Shown: piece by piece, positions 44,614-52,950 of the stretch | Layout of the letters: each line of letters starts with the position of its first letter | Numbering within the stretch: position 1 is the first letter of the stretch | NCBI RefSeq assembly: GCF_021531895.1 | Contig: NZ_JAFBIX010000004.1 | Coordinates: 1 to 64,000 of the forward strand | DNA length: 64,000 nucleotides | Source of the DNA: Faecalicatena contorta | Lineage (GTDB): Bacteria > Bacillota > Clostridia > Lachnospirales > Lachnospiraceae | Direction of reading: 5' to 3' | Notes under the pieces: generated by a model | Seen by the model: the letters and a program-made list of their open reading frames with translations, nothing else | What the model was told of the DNA's origin: nothing | Databases searched by the model: none | Made by a program: the position numbers and the translations under genes

Positions 44614-45618
44614 ATGATGAGAAAGAGAATGTTAAGAGTATTATCAGTGATGCTCATATGCATTTTCGCATTGTCCGCCTGCAAGAAGAATGTAGGTACT
44701 CCGGAGGACAATGCTGTTACGGAAGAGACACAGGATAGTGAAGAGACAGAAGAAGATACATATGTATTTGGCTTTACGGCAATCGATATGGAAAATCCAT
44801 ATTTTATAACGCTGGAGGCAGCAATGAGAGAAGCTATTGAAGATGAAGGATATCAGATGATCACGAAAGACCCGGGATCGGATCCAGAACTTCAGGCAAC
44901 CCAGATTGAAGAGATGATAGAGGAAGGCATTGATGCTATTTTCCTTTGCCCGGTGGATTGGGAAGCGATTACTCCATCTTTGGAAAAGCTGAAAGATGCA
45001 GATGTCAAAATCATTAATGTTGACACACAAGTAAAAGAGATGGATTATGTAGACGCATATGTTGGGTCGGATAATGAAAAAGCGGGATATATTTGTGGGG
45101 AAGATCTGATCGAAAGATGCCCGGATGGAGGAAAAGTTGCTATTTTAGAATGTCCGACACAGAATTCAATTAATGATAGAATTACAGGATTTGAAGAAGC
45201 AATCGCAAAAGCCGAGAAGGGATTTGAAGTTGTTGCCAGAGCCGATACGAATGGAGAATTTGAAAAGGCCTTGGATGCTGCGGAAAAGATTGTAGATGAA
45301 TATCCTGATGTAATGGCTATTATGTGTGGAAATGATCAATTGGCAGTTGCAGCGAAGACGGCTGTGAATCTGGCGGGACTTGACAAGGTAATCATCTATG
45401 GTGTAGATGGTTCTCCTGACATAAAGAAGGAGCTGAAGAAATCAGAAAGTCAGATAGCAGGAACAGCAGCACAATCTCCTATTAATATGGGAAAAACAGC
45501 AGCTCAGGTTGGAATTGACATATTAGAAGGAAATGAATACGAAGAAGAGACCTATGAAGATGTATTTATGATTGATAAAGATAACGTTGATATGTATGGC
45601 GTAGATGGGTGGCAGTAA
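44614..45618 (+). CDS. sugar-type ABC transporter substrate-binding lipoprotein, orphan
   Basis: The 334-residue protein has a lipoprotein signal ending FALSACKK. A periplasmic-binding protein domain of the RbsB type follows (FGFTAIDMENPYFITLEAAMREA, then VDTQVKEMDYVDAYVGSDNEKAGY). These proteins bind ribose, galactose or other sugars. No permease or ATPase lies beside it, so it either pairs with a distant transporter or serves as a sensor partner. AAGGAGGA precedes the ATG. A GH13-like gene follows after 27 bp. Confidence 0.92.
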   Translation: MMRKRMLRVLSVMLICIFALSACKKNVGTPEDNAVTEETQDSEETEEDTYVFGFTAIDMENPYFITLEAAMREAIEDEGYQMITKDPGSDPELQATQIEEMIEEGIDAIFLCPVDWEAITPSLEKLKDADVKIINVDTQVKEMDYVDAYVGSDNEKAGYICGEDLIERCPDGGKVAILECPTQNSINDRITGFEEAIAKAEKGFEVVARADTNGEFEKALDAAEKIVDEYPDVMAIMCGNDQLAVAAKTAVNLAGLDKVIIYGVDGSPDIKKELKKSESQIAGTAAQSPINMGKTAAQVGIDILEGNEYEEETYEDVFMIDKDNVDMYGVDGWQ

Positions 45619-45645
45619 AAATATAGACGACAGGAAGGATAAAGC

Positions 45646-47340
45646 ATGAAAGAGATACAGGGAAGACCTTTACCACTAGGAGTTACGAGGATAGGAAATA
45701 CCATGAATTTTTCGGTGGCAGTACCACAGGAGAAGGAGTGTCAGTTATTGTTATACCATGCAGGAGAAAAGAAACCCTGTATGTCTTTTGGAATGAAGAA
45801 ATCGATTGGGGAAGTAAGATATATTGCGCTGGAAGATATTGACCCATCTGAATATGAATATAACTATGAGATGGATGGGGAGATTGTTGTTGATCCATAT
45901 GTAAAAGCGTTGGCAGGACGCGAAAAATGGGGGCAGGCAAGAGATGTTCAGATGCATGAAGTGCGAGGAAAGCTGGATATCAAAGAATATGACTGGGAAG
46001 GTGATGCGCCTTTGCAGCTTCCGTATCATAGTATTATTGCATATAGCCTGCATGTAAGAGGATTTACAAAACATTCTTCTTCTAAGGTAAAGGCCAAAGG
46101 GACATTTCGGGGAGTGATTGAAAAAATACCTTATCTGAAAGAACTTGGAATCAACCAGATTCAGTGTATGCCGGTATATGATTTTGAAGAAAATCTTCAA
46201 TATTGTAATTACTGGGGATATGGGGATGCTTATTGTTTTGCACCAAAGGGTGCTTATGCCTATTCAAAAGATGCTGTAAATGAATTAAAAGATATGGTCA
46301 AATCCTGCCATAGAGAAGGAATAGAAGTTGTGTTGGAAATGCCGTTTTCTGGTAATGTTCCAAAACAGATGATGGAAGAATGTCTAAGATATTATATGAT
46401 GGAATATCATGTAGATGGATTCATACTAAATCCATCTTCGGCACCCATGGAGGGTATCTGTGCGGATCCGATTTTGAAGAAAACAAAGATTATGGTACAT
46501 CAGACCGGATTTCAGACGGTGATGCGACGATTCTTGAAAAGTGATGAAGGAATGATTCCTGAAGTTATGTATTGGCTGCGGCATAATTCTCTGGGAGACA
46601 GAACTTATAATTATTTTACGAATCAGAACGGATTTACTTTGTATGATCTGGTATCCTATGATGGAAAACATAATGAAGCGAATGGAGAAAATAATCAGGA
46701 CGGTCCGGAATACAATTACAGTTGGAATTGTGGTGTGGAAGGTGTGACTCGTAAAAAGGCTGTTCTGGAATTACGTCAGCAACAAATAAAAAATGCATTT
46801 TTCTTGTTACTCTTTGCACAAGGAACACCTTGTATTCTGGCGGGCGACGAATTTGAAAATACACAAAAAGGCAATAATAATGTGTATTGTCAGGATAATC
46901 CAGTGGGATGGTTAGATTGGAGTAAACTAGAAAAGAAAAAAGAATTGCATGATTTTGTAAAGAAATTGATCGAAATACGAAAAGCATATCCGGTGTTCTG
47001 GCCGGAAGAAGAAATGCGGGGAATTGATCAAGTCAGTTGTGGAGTCCCTGATGTGTCTTATCATGGTGAGAGCGCGTGGAGAGTTCCATCGGAGGTTTCC
47101 AGCAGGCAATTAGGAGTTTATTATAGTGGCGCTGCTGTCGGAGGAGACGACTGCTTTGTGGCATACAATATGCATTGGCAGGAGCATCCATTTGCTTTAC
47201 CGGCATTGTCGTCAGGAAAGAAATGGTATAAAATAGCTTCAACCAGTGAAGGAGTTTTAGAAGAACCAGAACTTTTGGATAATCAGAGACTGGTCGAAGT
47301 AGCAGAAAGGACTATTATGCTGGTTATAGGCAGGAAATAG
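45646..47340 (+). CDS. GlgX/isoamylase-like GH13 protein lacking catalytic residues
   Basis: The 564-residue protein follows glycogen-debranching enzymes over an N-terminal CBM48-like domain and the (beta/alpha)8 barrel, e.g. IIAYSLHVRGFTKH and DLVSYDGKHNEANGENN. Each GH13 active-site motif is altered. Region I has EMPFSG for DVVYNH. Region II has VDGFILNPSSA for VDGFRFDLA, so the nucleophile Asp is Asn. Region III has IMVHQT for IAEPW, removing the acid/base Glu. Region IV has NQNGFTL for AHDGFTL. It is intact and well framed, so it is probably a carbohydrate-binding pseudoenzyme rather than a decaying gene. It lies between the orphan sugar-binding lipoprotein and TraX. Confidence 0.8.
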   Translation: MKEIQGRPLPLGVTRIGNTMNFSVAVPQEKECQLLLYHAGEKKPCMSFGMKKSIGEVRYIALEDIDPSEYEYNYEMDGEIVVDPYVKALAGREKWGQARDVQMHEVRGKLDIKEYDWEGDAPLQLPYHSIIAYSLHVRGFTKHSSSKVKAKGTFRGVIEKIPYLKELGINQIQCMPVYDFEENLQYCNYWGYGDAYCFAPKGAYAYSKDAVNELKDMVKSCHREGIEVVLEMPFSGNVPKQMMEECLRYYMMEYHVDGFILNPSSAPMEGICADPILKKTKIMVHQTGFQTVMRRFLKSDEGMIPEVMYWLRHNSLGDRTYNYFTNQNGFTLYDLVSYDGKHNEANGENNQDGPEYNYSWNCGVEGVTRKKAVLELRQQQIKNAFFLLLFAQGTPCILAGDEFENTQKGNNNVYCQDNPVGWLDWSKLEKKKELHDFVKKLIEIRKAYPVFWPEEEMRGIDQVSCGVPDVSYHGESAWRVPSEVSSRQLGVYYSGAAVGGDDCFVAYNMHWQEHPFALPALSSGKKWYKIASTSEGVLEEPELLDNQRLVEVAERTIMLVIGRK

Positions 47341-47341
47341 C

Positions 47342-48001
47342 ATGAGATTGGTACAGAAAATTAGACTCACATCTTATCAATTAAAATGGATTGCAATTAT
47401 TACAATGGTCATAGACCATACGGGTGCAGTCCTTTTTCCAGAATGTATGTTGATGAGGGAGATAGGAAGAGTGTCCTTTCCAATATTTTGCTTTTTGTTA
47501 GTGGAAGGGTTTTTTCATACGCATGACTTATATCAATATATGATAAGGCTTGGAACTTTTGCTGTAATCTCGGAGATTCCCTATGACCTTGCTTTTCGTG
47601 AAACAATATTGGAATTCACTCATCAGAATGTTTTTTTTACTTTACTTTTAGGCGTGCTTATGATGTATGTGTTGCAAATGGCAGGTGAATGGCCGACGAA
47701 AGTGGTTGAAGTATTATTGGTGATGTGGGCGGCTGTATGTTTGAAGACAGATTATAGTTTTAAGGGAATTCTTTTGATTTTGGTTTTTTATTTGTTTCGT
47801 CAGAATAAAAGATTGAAACTGGCAGGGGGAATTTTGTGGAACTTTCTCTGGAAAGGGAACTTGCAGAGATATGGAGCTATTGCGATGTTTCCTATTGCAT
47901 TATATAATGGAGAACGAGGAAAAGGAATAAAATACTTTTTTTACATTTTCTATCCAATGCACTTGTTCCTGTTATTTTTGATGAAAAGATTGATTGGATG
48001 A
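47342..48001 (+). CDS. TraX-family membrane protein
   Basis: The 219-residue protein has six to seven hydrophobic segments and the TraX signature near the start (LKWIAIITMVIDHTGAVLFPE, REIGRVSFPIFCFLLVEGFFHT). TraX acetylates F-pilin in plasmid systems, but chromosomal members in Firmicutes are of unknown function and probably acyltransferases acting on surface or carbohydrate targets. It begins one base after the GH13-like stop, so the two are co-translated. Confidence 0.88.
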   Translation: MRLVQKIRLTSYQLKWIAIITMVIDHTGAVLFPECMLMREIGRVSFPIFCFLLVEGFFHTHDLYQYMIRLGTFAVISEIPYDLAFRETILEFTHQNVFFTLLLGVLMMYVLQMAGEWPTKVVEVLLVMWAAVCLKTDYSFKGILLILVFYLFRQNKRLKLAGGILWNFLWKGNLQRYGAIAMFPIALYNGERGKGIKYFFYIFYPMHLFLLFLMKRLIG

Positions 48002-48025
48002 TGAAAGAAAGAGAAGTAAAGAGAT

Positions 48026-48568
48026 ATGAAAGCTTTGCAACATTTGAAGACGATTAATCACCATAAATGGCTGGTTATGAAAGGTTGTTTTAAAGTAGGA
48101 CTCTATAAACAAGGATTACTCCATGATCTGTCCAAATATACGCCAACAGAATTTTTGGTAGGATGTTGGTATTATCAAGGAAATCGAAGCCCTAATAATG
48201 CAGAACGGGAAGCAACCGGATATTCGCAGGCATGGCTTCATCACAAGGGCAGAAATAAACATCATTACGAATATTGGATTGATTATAGCGTGAATCCAGA
48301 AGAAGGTATTGTTGGGCTTAAGATGCCTGTGAAGTATGTAGTAGAAATGTTTGTAGACAGGATTGCAGCGTCTAAGACTTATCAAGGCGAGAATTATATG
48401 GATTCGCATCCGTTGGAGTATTATGAGAAAGGTGCTGCGAGACTAGGTAAGATGATCCATCCTGAGACAGCAAGATTGTTACATTCATTATTGAGGATGT
48501 TGGCAGATGAAGGAGAAGAAAAAACATTCTATTACATAAGACATCATGTGTTAAAGAAAAAAAGTTAA
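48026..48568 (+). CDS. DUF5662-like protein
   Basis: The 180-residue soluble protein has a His-rich pattern, LLHDLSKYTPTEF then HHKGRNKHHYEYW, resembling metal ligands of HD-type phosphohydrolases. I recall the family as DUF5662; function unknown. GAAGTAAAGAGAT precedes the ATG without a strong Shine-Dalgarno sequence. It is probably co-transcribed with traX-like and GH13-like genes upstream. Confidence 0.75.
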   Translation: MKALQHLKTINHHKWLVMKGCFKVGLYKQGLLHDLSKYTPTEFLVGCWYYQGNRSPNNAEREATGYSQAWLHHKGRNKHHYEYWIDYSVNPEEGIVGLKMPVKYVVEMFVDRIAASKTYQGENYMDSHPLEYYEKGAARLGKMIHPETARLLHSLLRMLADEGEEKTFYYIRHHVLKKKS

Positions 48569-48576
48569 ATTAGTTG

Positions 48577-48605
48577 TTGACTTTTGTAGTATAGTGTAGT
48601 ATTAT
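48577..48605 (+). promoter_or_regulatory. promoter of tRNA-Leu
   Basis: TTGACT at 48577-48582 and TATTAT at 48600-48605 are spaced by 17 bp, 31 bp before the tRNA. Confidence 0.7.
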
Positions 48606-48636
48606 AATCTTCGGGCAGTTGATAAAGACGCCACTT

Positions 48637-48721
48637 GCGGAAGTGTCGGAACTGGCAGACGAGCAAGACTAAGGATCTTGTGACTATTGCAGTCGTGTGG
48701 GTTCAAGTCCCATCTTCCGCA
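48637..48721 (+). tRNA. tRNA-Leu (anticodon AAG)
   Basis: A class II cloverleaf of 85 nt: acceptor GCGGAAG (48637-48643) pairs with CTTCCGC (48714-48720), discriminator A. The anticodon stem CAAGA/TCTTG holds loop CTAAGGA, giving AAG, which reads CUU. A long variable arm and the T-arm GTTCAAGTC are present. CCA is not encoded. Confidence 0.95.
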
Positions 48722-48723
48722 TC

Positions 48724-48770
48724 CTAATACAAAAAGGTTCAACCCTATGGGTTGGACCTTTTTGTATTAG
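48724..48770. terminator. bidirectional terminator after tRNA-Leu
   Basis: A 22-bp stem with a single wobble pairs 48724-48745 with 48749-48770, with A-rich and T-rich arms inside the stem. It can end both the tRNA and, on the minus strand, the MATE gene. Confidence 0.88.
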
Positions 48771-48775
48771 GAGCC

Positions 48776-48853
48776 GAAGCGTCCCTTGAACCCGAGGTTC
48801 AAGATCTACGCTTCGCTCCGGTCGGCGCAGAGCAGACATCCCCCGGATGTCTT
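48776..48853. repeat. nested inverted repeats spanning the 3' end of the MATE gene
   Basis: GAAGCGT (48776-48782) pairs with ACGCTTC (48808-48814) outside CTTGAACC/GGTTCAAG (48785-48792/48796-48803). A second imperfect hairpin (GGCGCA...AGACATCC with GGATGTCTTGCGCC) lies at about 48825-48853. The stop codon of the MATE gene lies inside this block, and its last residues come from it. Origin unknown. Confidence 0.5.
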
Positions 48854-50200
48854 GCGCCTCATCTTCCGCTTACGATAGAAATAGTAGGGAATCAGCAAAA
48901 GTGCTGTGGATGCCCAGGCGAGAGGATAACTGATCAGAATGGTGGATATACTATGATGGATTGGTGTCATGATTAAAATCCAAGGCAATCTTACGCCGCA
49001 GACACCGCCAATTGTTATCAGAGATGGAATCAGTACATCTCCCATACCGCGAAGGGCACCGGATATTATCTCTACAAATATATAGATGCTGTAGCTTGGA
49101 ACAATATAGAGCAACATATATACTCCAATCTCAATGACATTCTCATCTGTGGTAAAGAGATGGAATAATGGGCGGGCGAATATCATCAGACATGCCAGGA
49201 TTGTTCCGCAGATGGCCAGGGACATTCCAAGGCTTATGCGTACACTTTTGTATACACGGTTCATTTTCCCTGCACCATAATTCTGTCCGGAGAAGGTGGT
49301 AACGGAAGTGCCCAGTGCTCCGCTGATTGCCCAGAAAATGAGATCCATTTTTCCGAAAGCCGCCCATGCAGCAGTGGTATCGGTGCCGAAACCATTGATG
49401 GAAGATTGAATGATCATGTTTGTAAGTCCATAAGTGCAAGCCTGAAGTCCTCCCGGAAGTCCAATGCGAAGTTCTGATTTTAGGATTGATAGAGTGGGAC
49501 GGATGGAACGAAGTTCTAATTTCAGCATATTGTAAGAAGTCATGAGTGATCTCGTTACCAGAATTGCACTTGTCCCCTGAGACAAGATAGTGGCAATAGC
49601 GGCACCAGCAATCCCCATTTTCAATACAACCACAAAAAGAAGATCCATTGTTATATTCAGGACGCAGCAGATGATCAGATAATATAAAGGCCGTCTGGAA
49701 TCACCAATAGCCCGCATAATACTAGATCCCATGTTGTATATTAGTGTAGCAATAATTCCAAGAAAATAAATTCTTAGATATAAAACAGAATCGTCCATTG
49801 TATCTGATGGGGTGTTCATAATTTCTAAGAGCCATGGAGTAGAAAACCATCCGACAATAGAGATTATGATACTTACAATAATTGCAAAGGCGTATGAAGT
49901 ATGTAAGCCTTTGTGAAGATTCCTGGAATCACATGCACCATAGAATTGTGAGATGATTACGGTTGCACCAGTAGATAGAGCAGTAAAAAATGCAACCACC
50001 TGATAAGAGATGACCGAAGCTGATCCTCCGACACTAGCCAAAGCTTCTTTTCCTACAAATCTACCCACAATGATGGCGTCCACAGTATTATATAATTGTT
50101 GAAACAACGTTCCAACTGCAATAGGAACGAAAAAGATTAATAGTTGTTTCCAGATAATCCCTTCTGTTATCTGATTTTTCCCCAAATTTGTTTTTGACAT
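48806..50200 (-). CDS. MATE-family multidrug/metabolite exporter
   Basis: The 464-residue protein has twelve hydrophobic segments and the MATE pattern: FVPIAVGTLFQQLYNTVDAIIVGRFVG at the start of the first half and GLPGGLQACTYGLTNMIIQSSINGFG in the second half. It should export drugs or metabolites with sodium or protons. The final 15 residues are encoded by an inverted-repeat block and are probably not conserved. AAAGGAGT lies upstream of the start. Confidence 0.93.
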   Translation of the reverse strand: MSKTNLGKNQITEGIIWKQLLIFFVPIAVGTLFQQLYNTVDAIIVGRFVGKEALASVGGSASVISYQVVAFFTALSTGATVIISQFYGACDSRNLHKGLHTSYAFAIIVSIIISIVGWFSTPWLLEIMNTPSDTMDDSVLYLRIYFLGIIATLIYNMGSSIMRAIGDSRRPLYYLIICCVLNITMDLLFVVVLKMGIAGAAIATILSQGTSAILVTRSLMTSYNMLKLELRSIRPTLSILKSELRIGLPGGLQACTYGLTNMIIQSSINGFGTDTTAAWAAFGKMDLIFWAISGALGTSVTTFSGQNYGAGKMNRVYKSVRISLGMSLAICGTILACLMIFARPLFHLFTTDENVIEIGVYMLLYIVPSYSIYIFVEIISGALRGMGDVLIPSLITIGGVCGVRLPWILIMTPIHHSISTILISYPLAWASTALLLIPYYFYRKRKMRRKTSGGCLLCADRSEA

Positions 50201-50362
50201 GATATAAACACTCCTTTATAGGAAAATTATAGCATTATAAAAGAAAAACAACATCCATATTTTGCGAAAAACCAATATATATTTGGCAAATAGTGTATAA
50301 TAATAAAAGAATTAGAAATCTTAGAAATATTGGCATTCTTGGTTGTGCAAGGAGGAGAAAAT

Positions 50363-51880
50363 ATGTTGGAAAAAATAGATTTGACGAAGAGTCTTAGTAA
50401 GACGGAATATAAAGAAAAGATGTTGGGATATGAATCGAAACTTGGGAAATTACAGCGGGAATGCAAAGAGTTAGGGATTCCCGTTATGATTGCCTTTGAA
50501 GGGTATGGAGCATCTGGAAAAGGAGTGCAGATAGCGCAATTGATTCAGGCACTTGATCCAAGAGGATTTGAAGTATATGCTGTGAAGAATGAGACAGAAG
50601 AAGAACGTATGCATCCTTTTTTATGGAGGTTCTGGACAAAGATGCCAGCGAAGGGCAGAATTGCAATCTATGACAGTAGCTGGTATCGAAAGGTTTTGGT
50701 GGATCGCTTTGATAAAAAAATGAAGAAAGAAGAAATTGAGGATGCATATCATTCGATTTGTTCATTCGAAGAACAATTAACTGCAGATGGAATGGTAATT
50801 ATTAAAATTTTTCTGGCAATTGGGAAAAAGGAGCAGAAAAAAAGATTCGACAAATTGTTGAGTTCAGAAGAGACTTCATGGCGTGTGAGCAAAGGAGATT
50901 TAAAGAGAAATAAAGAATTTGAAAAATATCAGAAAATGAATGAGGAGATGCTAATGCGCACAGATACAGAATATGCGCCATGGCACATTGTTGAAGCAAC
51001 TGATCGGAAGTTTGCAACAGCAAAGATTTATGCAATTGTAATCCAGACTTTGGAAGAAAGAATCAAAGAACAGAAAGTGAAAAAGGAAACAGAAGAAAGG
51101 GGACAAAAAGAGGAATTCCGGGTTAATGAATCGGAAAAAGATAAAAAATTAAAGGAATCAATTCTAGCAAAAGCAGATTTAAGCCTTTCTTATACAAAAG
51201 AGGAGTATAAAAAGCGCCTGGAAAAACTACAGAAGAAGATAGAAAAGCTTCACAGTGAGTTATATCGCAGAAGAATTCCGGTAGTACTTGCATTTGAAGG
51301 CTGGGATGCTGGAGGAAAGGGAGGGGCAATCAAGCGCCTGACAGAAAAAATGGATCCAAGAGGATATGTGGTTCATCCAACCGCATCTCCAAATGATATA
51401 GAAAAAGCACATCATTATCTATGGCGTTTTTGGACGGATATGCCAAAGGCAGGACATATAACGATATTTGACCGGACCTGGTATGGAAGAGTTATGGTGG
51501 AGCGAATTGAAGGTTTCTGCACAAAACAGGAATGGCAGAGGGCTTATAAAGAAATAAATGATATGGAATTGGATCTTACGAATTCAGGTGCAATTGTCTT
51601 AAAATTCTGGATGCAGATTGATAAGGATGAACAAGAGAGAAGGTTTAAAGCAAGACAGGCGAATCCAGAAAAGCAATGGAAAATAACGGATGAAGATTGG
51701 CGTAACAGAGAAAAATGGAGTCAGTATGAAGAAGCTGTAAATGAAATGTTGATTCGTACTTCCACACCCAATGCACCTTGGATTGTAGTAGAAGGAAATA
51801 GTAAATATTATGCAAGAATTAAAGTATTAGAAACTGTGGTGAATGCAATTGAAACTCGATTAAAGGAAAAAAAGAGATAA
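50363..51880 (+). CDS. tandem polyphosphate kinase 2 domain protein (polyphosphate:AMP phosphotransferase type)
   Basis: The 505-residue protein has two PPK2 domains (about 15-240 and 270-500) and no signal peptide. This is the layout of PAP, which phosphorylates AMP from polyphosphate. The second domain is complete: Walker A GWDAGGKGGAIKRL, lid FDRTWYGRVMVER. The first has GYGASGKG without the Asp and YDSSWYRKVLVDR with Ser for the Arg, so catalysis may rest mainly on the second domain. GGAGGAG lies upstream of the ATG at 50363. dgt follows after 15 bp. Confidence 0.9.
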   Translation: MLEKIDLTKSLSKTEYKEKMLGYESKLGKLQRECKELGIPVMIAFEGYGASGKGVQIAQLIQALDPRGFEVYAVKNETEEERMHPFLWRFWTKMPAKGRIAIYDSSWYRKVLVDRFDKKMKKEEIEDAYHSICSFEEQLTADGMVIIKIFLAIGKKEQKKRFDKLLSSEETSWRVSKGDLKRNKEFEKYQKMNEEMLMRTDTEYAPWHIVEATDRKFATAKIYAIVIQTLEERIKEQKVKKETEERGQKEEFRVNESEKDKKLKESILAKADLSLSYTKEEYKKRLEKLQKKIEKLHSELYRRRIPVVLAFEGWDAGGKGGAIKRLTEKMDPRGYVVHPTASPNDIEKAHHYLWRFWTDMPKAGHITIFDRTWYGRVMVERIEGFCTKQEWQRAYKEINDMELDLTNSGAIVLKFWMQIDKDEQERRFKARQANPEKQWKITDEDWRNREKWSQYEEAVNEMLIRTSTPNAPWIVVEGNSKYYARIKVLETVVNAIETRLKEKKR

Positions 51881-51895
51881 AGAGGTGGCAGATAC

Positions 51896-52903
51896 ATGAC
51901 GATCAGGGAACAGTTAGAACTTCGGGAAATAGAATATTTGAGCCCATATGCGGCCTTAAGTAAGGATTCTGTGGGAAGAGACAGACCGGAACAAGAATGT
52001 GATATTCGTCCGGTATTTCAACGAGATCGTGATCGGATTCTGCATTGCAAATCGTTTCGTCGATTAAAACAAAAGACACAAGTATTTCTTCTTCCCAAAG
52101 GAGATCATTATCGAACCAGACTTACTCATACGCTGGAGGTTTCGCAGAATGCAAGAACGATTGCAAAAGCACTTCGTCTGAACGAAGATCTGGTAGAAGC
52201 AATTGCGCTTGGACATGATCTGGGCCATACACCATTTGGTCATGCCGGAGAACGCGCATTGAATCAGGTCTGCTCTTTGGGGTTTCAACATCAGGAGCAG
52301 AGCGTTCGGGTTGTAGAAATACTTGAAAAAGAGGGACAGGGACTGAACCTGACCTGGGAAGTGAGGGATGGAATCCGCAATCACAAAACCAGTGGAACAC
52401 CGCATACACTAGAGGGACAGATTGTACGGTTGTCTGATAAGATTGCGTATATTAATCATGACATTGATGATGCGATACGGGGAAATATTTTAAGAGAAGA
52501 AGATATTCCGGAAAAATATCGTAAAATTCTGGGTGCAACTACAAAAAAACGATTGAATACAATGATTCATGATGTGATTACCAATAGTATGGATCAGCCA
52601 AGGATCTGTATGTCTGAAGAGATTCAGGAAGCGTCAAATGGGCTACGTAAATTCATGTTTGAGCATGTATATTTGAATTCAAAGGCCAAAGGAGAAGAAG
52701 AGAAGGCGATTCGTATGGTGGAGGATCTGTATGAATATTACATTCACCATTTGGAACTTTTGCCACTGCAGTTTTTGGATATGCTTGAAAAAGGCGAGGC
52801 GGGAGAGGAACAGGTAGTCTGTGATTATATAGCAGGAATGACTGATACATATGCAGTTAAAAAATTTGAAGAATATTTTGTACCGGAATCTTGGAAATTT
52901 TAA
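51896..52903 (+). CDS. dgt: deoxyguanosinetriphosphate triphosphohydrolase-like HD protein
   Basis: Dgt-like proteins split dNTPs into nucleoside and tripolyphosphate. The 335-residue enzyme has the HD metal ligands in RTRLTHTLEVSQ, ALGHDLGHTPFGHAGE and LSDKIAYINHDIDDA. It is the shorter dGTPase-like type of Gram-positive bacteria, and substrate may be broader than dGTP. It precedes dnaG by 47 bp, an order common in clostridia. Confidence 0.94.
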   Translation: MTIREQLELREIEYLSPYAALSKDSVGRDRPEQECDIRPVFQRDRDRILHCKSFRRLKQKTQVFLLPKGDHYRTRLTHTLEVSQNARTIAKALRLNEDLVEAIALGHDLGHTPFGHAGERALNQVCSLGFQHQEQSVRVVEILEKEGQGLNLTWEVRDGIRNHKTSGTPHTLEGQIVRLSDKIAYINHDIDDAIRGNILREEDIPEKYRKILGATTKKRLNTMIHDVITNSMDQPRICMSEEIQEASNGLRKFMFEHVYLNSKAKGEEEKAIRMVEDLYEYYIHHLELLPLQFLDMLEKGEAGEEQVVCDYIAGMTDTYAVKKFEEYFVPESWKF

Positions 52904-52950
52904 AGGAAATCGGATGCTTTTGTCGAATATTATATATGAGGGCTTAAATT

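Noticed and set aside
45646-47340. GH13-like gene as a decaying pseudogene
   Set aside because: The frame is open over 564 codons, with a ribosome binding site and tight spacing to neighbours. Only catalytic positions are altered, which argues for a retained non-catalytic role.
48752-48976. Small plus-strand frame after tRNA-Leu
   Set aside because: It is antisense to the 3' end of the MATE gene, starts inside a terminator and has no ribosome binding site.
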